Of a stretch of 5,223 nt of DNA, positions 4,785 through 5,223 are shown one piece after another. Numbering within the stretch: the first letter of the stretch is position 1; every line of letters starts with the position of its first letter. The stretch covers positions 1 to 5,223 of the forward strand of contig JAEZUY010000018.1 in the NCBI GenBank assembly GCA_023420895.1, read 5' to 3'. Under the pieces are notes generated by a model. The model was not told where the DNA came from, did not search any database, and saw only the letters and a list, made by a program, of their open reading frames with translations. This DNA is from Bacillota bacterium (GTDB lineage: Bacteria > Bacillota > Clostridia > Tissierellales > Gottschalkiaceae). A program made the position numbers and the translations under genes.

Positions 4785-4989
4785 AAGAGTTATATATGAG
4801 ACTGTGTTATCATATAGTTAAGGTAATCACCGCAGAACAATCCGAAATCACAGAAAAATCTTAAGCGGATACATATTTCAATGCGGTATAATCAAATCTA
4901 ATATATGATTGCTCAGTCCAATATTCTGAACAGGCTGAAGTGAAATAGAGCTCAGGCTGATCAGAAAAAATCAAACTGGAGGTAAATTA
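4785..4989 (+). promoter_or_regulatory. Long structured 5' leader of fhs
   Basis: Several exact pairings occur in order. A 7-bp hairpin is formed by 4793-4799 with 4810-4816. ACCGCA (4829-4834) pairs with TGCGGT (4882-4887) and encloses ATCCG (4840-4844) on CGGAT (4866-4870). TTCTGA (4924-4929) pairs with TCAGAA (4961-4966). Short direct repeats overlap the last element: GCTCAG at 4911-4916 and 4950-4955, CAGGCTGA at 4931-4938 and 4953-4960. GGAGG at 4978-4982 is the fhs ribosome-binding site. There is no terminator in the leader, so any control here would be on translation, stability or factor binding. No known riboswitch class was recognised. Confidence 0.35.
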
Positions 4990-5223
4990 ATGAAAACAGA
5001 TATTCAAATAGCTCAGGAAGCTACAATGAAACCAATAGTAGAAGTTGCAGAACAAATAGGAATTTCAGAAGACAACTTAGAACTATACGGAAAATATAAA
5101 GCAAAAGTATCAATGGATTTACTAAACAGTCTTGAAGGAAAAGAAGACGGAAAACTAGTACTTGTTACAGCAATAAACCCAACTCCAGCAGGAGAAGGAA
5201 AAACAACTACTAACATAGGTCTT
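4990..5223 (+). CDS. fhs: Formate--tetrahydrofolate ligase (10-formyl-THF synthetase), N-terminal 78 residues; continues past window
   Basis: The enzyme interconverts formate, ATP and THF with 10-formyl-THF, ADP and phosphate. Acetogens use it to capture formate; purine fermenters run it in reverse to make ATP. The fragment has the family start (DIQIAQEATMKPIVEVAEQI), then LELYGKYKAKV (30-40), and the P-loop TPAGEGKTTTNIGL at 65-78, with the nucleotide-binding lysine at K71. The full protein is usually about 555 residues, so roughly 14 percent is seen here. The ATG is set by GGAGG seven bases upstream. It is preceded by its own promoter and a 205-nt leader and is not co-transcribed tightly with the regulator. 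Codon use matches fchA (CTA and AAC/GAC frequent), in line with an abundant central enzyme. Nothing in the visible part is broken. Confidence 0.97.
   Translation, partial: MKTDIQIAQEATMKPIVEVAEQIGISEDNLELYGKYKAKVSMDLLNSLEGKEDGKLVLVTAINPTPAGEGKTTTNIGL

Larger units (their letters stand above)
4356..4989. other. Gene-poor 634-nt region between regulator and fhs
   Basis: No credible long reading frame exists on either strand. In order it holds: an A/T-only stem (4361-4388); an extended -10 motif (4440-4448) and a terminator (4516-4549) that could bound a short RNA; a stem at 4569-4652 enclosing a ribosome-binding site for an 11-codon frame (4653-4688); a broken membrane-protein-like reading to 4799; a sigma-A type promoter (4750-4778); and a leader with nested stems and short direct repeats running to the fhs start. 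I saw no T-box, THF, ZTP, glycine, SAM or cyclic-di-GMP riboswitch consensus. Confidence 0.8.

Noticed and set aside
4785..4989. THF, ZTP (pfl), glycine or cyclic-di-GMP riboswitch in the fhs leader
   Set aside because: Read for their conserved core sequences and found none; a covariance search would be the proper test.
5013..5216. Minus-strand 67-aa frame opposite fhs
   Set aside because: Antisense of the conserved formate-THF ligase N-terminus.

Overview
The window looks like part of a purine-fermentation and one-carbon (C1) locus from an AT-rich, low-GC Gram-positive anaerobe. Arginine is written mostly as AGA, ribosome-binding sites are strong AGGAGG or GAGGTGAT types, and rho-independent terminators are clear. 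The combination of an NCS2 purine permease, formimino-THF cyclodeaminase, a PucR-type regulator and formate-THF ligase is what is expected of purinolytic clostridia such as Clostridium (Gottschalkia) acidurici, C. purinilyticum or C. cylindrosporum. The species itself cannot be fixed from the sequence.

Layout: (1) 1-213 (+) is the tail of a membrane protein, probably of the nucleoside-recognition (Gate) family. (2) A bidirectional terminator at 254-287 separates it from the convergent permease gene. (3) 318-1670 (-) is a complete NCS2 nucleobase permease. (4) A 302-nt divergent intergenic region holds regulatory candidates for both directions, including a small folded element just upstream of the permease ribosome-binding site. 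(5) 1973-2617 (+) is a complete cyclodeaminase gene (fchA type). (6) A perfectly palindromic terminator lies at 2635-2660. (7) 2682-4355 (+) is a PucR/CdaR-family regulator with a TTG start. (8) A 634-nt gene-poor stretch contains a possible small transcript with an extended -10 and a terminator, a switchable stem around an 11-codon reading frame, a good sigma-A type promoter and a 205-nt structured leader. (9) 4990 to the window end (+) is the first 78 codons of formate-THF ligase (fhs).

How the genes fit together (inference from families and context): the permease would import a purine such as xanthine or urate. Ring degradation, encoded elsewhere, yields formiminoglycine, and its formimino group is transferred to tetrahydrofolate. 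The cyclodeaminase releases ammonia and makes 5,10-methenyl-THF. After hydrolysis to 10-formyl-THF, formate-THF ligase run in reverse yields formate and ATP. The PucR-type protein is the obvious candidate sensor-regulator. The two C1 enzymes have codon use typical of very highly expressed genes; the permease and regulator do not.

I found no mobile element, CRISPR array, tRNA or rRNA. No wholly new protein system is visible. The least explained parts are the non-coding stretches at 1671-1972 and 4356-4989.
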